NCBI GenBank assembly: GCA_947303755.1
Contig: CAMYZF010000009.1
Coordinates: 1 to 24,589 of the forward strand
DNA from: an uncultured Erysipelotrichaceae bacterium
GTDB taxonomy: Bacteria; Bacillota_I; Bacilli_A; RFN20; CAG-826
Direction: 5' to 3'
DNA: 24,589 nucleotides
Positions 23,170 through 24,589 of the stretch are shown here, piece by piece. Positions within the stretch are counted from its first letter, which is position 1, and each line of letters begins with the position of its first letter. The position numbers and the translations under genes were made by a program. The notes under the pieces are model-generated. The model worked only from the letters and a program-made list of their open reading frames with translations, had not been told where the DNA came from and did no database searches.

Positions 23170-23196
23170 AGTCTCAGCATAATGAGACTTTTTTTG
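23170..23196 (+). terminator. Intrinsic terminator of the gene remnant
   Basis: Stem AGTCTCA/TGAGACT with loop GCATAA, followed on the plus strand by a run of eight T. An A-run upstream could also make it work on the minus strand. Confidence 0.8.
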
Positions 23197-23273
23197 TTAT
23201 CTAGTTAATGATATAAATATTTATGCTGTTATTTATCGTTATTCATTTATATTTTTTTGCTGGAGGTCAGATT

Positions 23274-23837
23274 ATGAAAAAAATCAAAGAATTCTATTCA
23301 AAATACAAATTACAATTTTGGACAATTTTAATTATGTCTTTAGTGGGCACGGTGATGCACTTTGTAGTGAAACTCTTCCCCACTGATTTAGGACAAAAGA
23401 TCATTGGTCCAATCTTCCCAATCAATGAAACTATCGTTGAGCACTTTAAGATGCTTTGGTATCCGTTCTTAGTAGGAGGAATCATTCTCGCCATTAAGAA
23501 ACGCGATATCGCTTATTTTGGAGCCTTTGTAATCGCTGGTATATTCTCCACCATTTTAATCTTAGGATTATTTGTCTTTTATCAAAGCTTCTTAACTAAA
23601 TCAGTATTATGGCTTGATATTATTTTATTCTTTGTCGTTTATTTCATTTGTGGCATGTTAGCCTTTGACTTAACTCGTCTACCAATTATTAAAAAAAGTT
23701 GGCCAGTTTGGTTGGGCCTCGCGGTTATAGTGACTGCAACAATTATCGTTATGACCTATCTTCCTGGAAAAGGATATATGTTCCAAGATGATTCTGGTCT
23801 AGAAGAGATGTTTGAAGTGATGGATTCGCTTCACTAA
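23274..23837 (+). CDS. Small membrane protein, DUF6512-like
   Basis: A 187-residue protein with about five membrane segments. The region GTVMHFVVKLFP ... IFPINETIVEHFKMLWYPFLVGG fits the pattern I associate with DUF6512 (a His in the first helix, then P-x-NE(S/T)-x-x-EH-x-K-x-L-x-x-P). Function is unknown. The ATG at 23274 is chosen because GGAGG (23262-23266) lies 7 bases upstream. The longer frame from 23223 adds a hydrophobic stretch without a ribosome site. The C-terminus is acidic (DDSGLEEMFEVMD). It stands alone between the remnant's terminator and a gap; no clear terminator follows it. Confidence 0.65.
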   Translation: MKKIKEFYSKYKLQFWTILIMSLVGTVMHFVVKLFPTDLGQKIIGPIFPINETIVEHFKMLWYPFLVGGIILAIKKRDIAYFGAFVIAGIFSTILILGLFVFYQSFLTKSVLWLDIILFFVVYFICGMLAFDLTRLPIIKKSWPVWLGLAVIVTATIIVMTYLPGKGYMFQDDSGLEEMFEVMDSLH

Positions 23838-24026
23838 AGTTAAATATTGCTCATAATTAAGGTTTTTAGCCCGTTTAACAAGATATTTGTGTTTAGGTAG
23901 TAGAAATACTGACCCCTCTTTTTTGGCGTCTCAAATGGTTTGACGTAATGATTGTTTTTCTAATCATCCATAGATAAGAAAAAAACCGCCACTATGGACG
24001 GCTATTTCCTAAATACTTAGGTTAAA
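23838..24026. other. Intergenic gap with possible mobile-element scar
   Basis: No gene is visible in these 189 bases. Imperfect direct repeats TTTGGCGT (23922-23929) and TTTGACGT (23939-23946) follow ACTGACCCCT, a composition reminiscent of IS21-family ends. A hairpin ATGATT/AATCAT (23948-23967) without a T-tract also lies here. The right part holds the terminator of the minus-strand gene. Confidence 0.2.
23986..24001 (-). terminator. Intrinsic terminator of the 164-aa gene
   Basis: CCGCC and GGACGG pair with one bulged A around an ACTAT loop. On the minus strand this is followed by TTTTTTTC. It lies about 25 bases past the stop. Confidence 0.65.
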
Positions 24027-24521
24027 TTAATTCTTTTTAATATCTGCGATTCTTCTATTTGTCGCGTTAAGTTCAGTCAAGGTATAACCAGTATTGATTC
24101 TTTCACCGTTATAGACCACTACTGCTTCATCAAATCCAGCCATATTATTACCGACTCTAATATCTTCTTTTACGTCAACTGATTTGACTTCACCTTTAGC
24201 GGTTACGATATAAAACCTTTTGGTTTTTGAATCATAATAAAGATTATCAAGTGCGATCTTTTTGTTTCTAGCAAATTTCACAAACATGATGATGAATAAT
24301 GGTGAGAAGACCACTGGTAATGCATAGAAAAGAATGACGCTGAATGTTGGTTTAAAATCATTGGTGAATAAAAAGACAGTGGCAAGTCCCCAGAAGATAG
24401 CGATAACTGCGATAAAAACAACAATAACAGGAACAGTTTTGCTCGCTTTTAATCCCCTACGTAGTAAGACTTCCATTTTGGAAAAATCGAGATCTTTTTC
24501 ATTTTCAACTCTTAAAGACAT
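24027..24521 (-). CDS. Two-TM membrane protein with soluble C-terminal domain, unknown
   Basis: A 164-residue protein. A cytoplasmic N-terminus of about 28 residues precedes two hydrophobic helices (VPVIVVFIAVIAIFWGLATVF and SVILFYALPVVFSPLFIIMF). The ~85-residue soluble tail starts at ARNKKIALDNLYYDSKTKRFYIV, and its strand-rich pattern recalls bacterial PH-like (bPH) membrane proteins. The likeness is weak, and no family is claimed. AAAGGAG precedes the ATG at good spacing, and a terminator follows. Function unknown. The 68 bases upstream hold a TTGAAA and AT-rich sequence but no convincing promoter. Confidence 0.7.
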   Translation of the reverse strand: MSLRVENEKDLDFSKMEVLLRRGLKASKTVPVIVVFIAVIAIFWGLATVFLFTNDFKPTFSVILFYALPVVFSPLFIIMFVKFARNKKIALDNLYYDSKTKRFYIVTAKGEVKSVDVKEDIRVGNNMAGFDEAVVVYNGERINTGYTLTELNATNRRIADIKKN

Positions 24522-24589
24522 ATGTGTTCTCCTTTATTGCTATAAATAATTACATTTTTGAATATTGATTTCAACGTTACAACAATCTT

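Noticed and set aside
23223..23273. N-terminal extension of the DUF6512-like protein
   Set aside because: GGAGG at 23262-23266 fits ATG 23274; the earlier ATG has no ribosome site.
1..24589. Mycoplasma code 4 (TGA = Trp)
   Set aside because: All genes are full-length with TGG as Trp, and the EamA gene ends in TGA. In a code-4 genome, frames would be broken by internal TGA.

Overview
The window is AT-rich bacterial DNA read with the standard genetic code: Trp is TGG and genes end mostly in TAA. Ribosome binding sites are Gram-positive-like (AAGGAG, GGAGG, AGGTG). Genes are densely packed, with tight tandem junctions and intrinsic terminators lying only a few bases from the next promoter. Two genes are predicted lipoproteins with a lipobox, and no outer-membrane or LPXTG proteins are seen. 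This suggests a low-GC Firmicutes/Tenericutes-type host-associated bacterium (Bacilli, Erysipelotrichia or RF39-like). That placement is inference from style, not from a marker gene. No tRNA, rRNA, CRISPR array, intact insertion sequence or prophage was recognised.

Left part (1-7000, all minus strand): housekeeping genes. They are aquaporin (aqpZ), then a thyA-folA-DUF2188 operon, an EamA-type transporter, class II fructose-bisphosphate aldolase (fba), and rarA followed by a Pr6Pr-like membrane protein that carries a second DUF2188 domain. Intrinsic terminators separate aqpZ/thyA, the DUF2188 gene/EamA and fba/rarA. The two DUF2188 proteins each sit last in a DNA-metabolism operon, and one has a histone-H1-like lysine-rich tail.

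Middle (7195-16604): a plus-strand sugar module (MFS transporter overlapping a short GH2 glycosidase) diverges from aqpZ across a 20-bp palindrome that looks like an operator. An ion-transport block follows. It holds a two-TM-pore K+ channel, an unknown polytopic membrane protein, an operon of a duplicated DUF1538 membrane protein with two PII-like proteins, a divergent ArsB/SLC13-type permease, and a second K+ channel closely resembling the first. The DUF1538-PII-PII operon is the best candidate for a poorly described regulated transport system.

Right part (16732-24521): a minus-strand, translationally coupled three-gene surface cluster. It contains a 918-aa lipoprotein, a 469-aa lipoprotein and a BspA-like leucine-rich-repeat protein. 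Upstream is a 415-base stretch without an intact gene. It holds the cluster's promoter and the decayed 3' end of a plus-strand beta-sandwich protein that still has its terminator. Two small membrane proteins close the window: a DUF6512-like one on plus and a two-TM protein with a soluble tail on minus.
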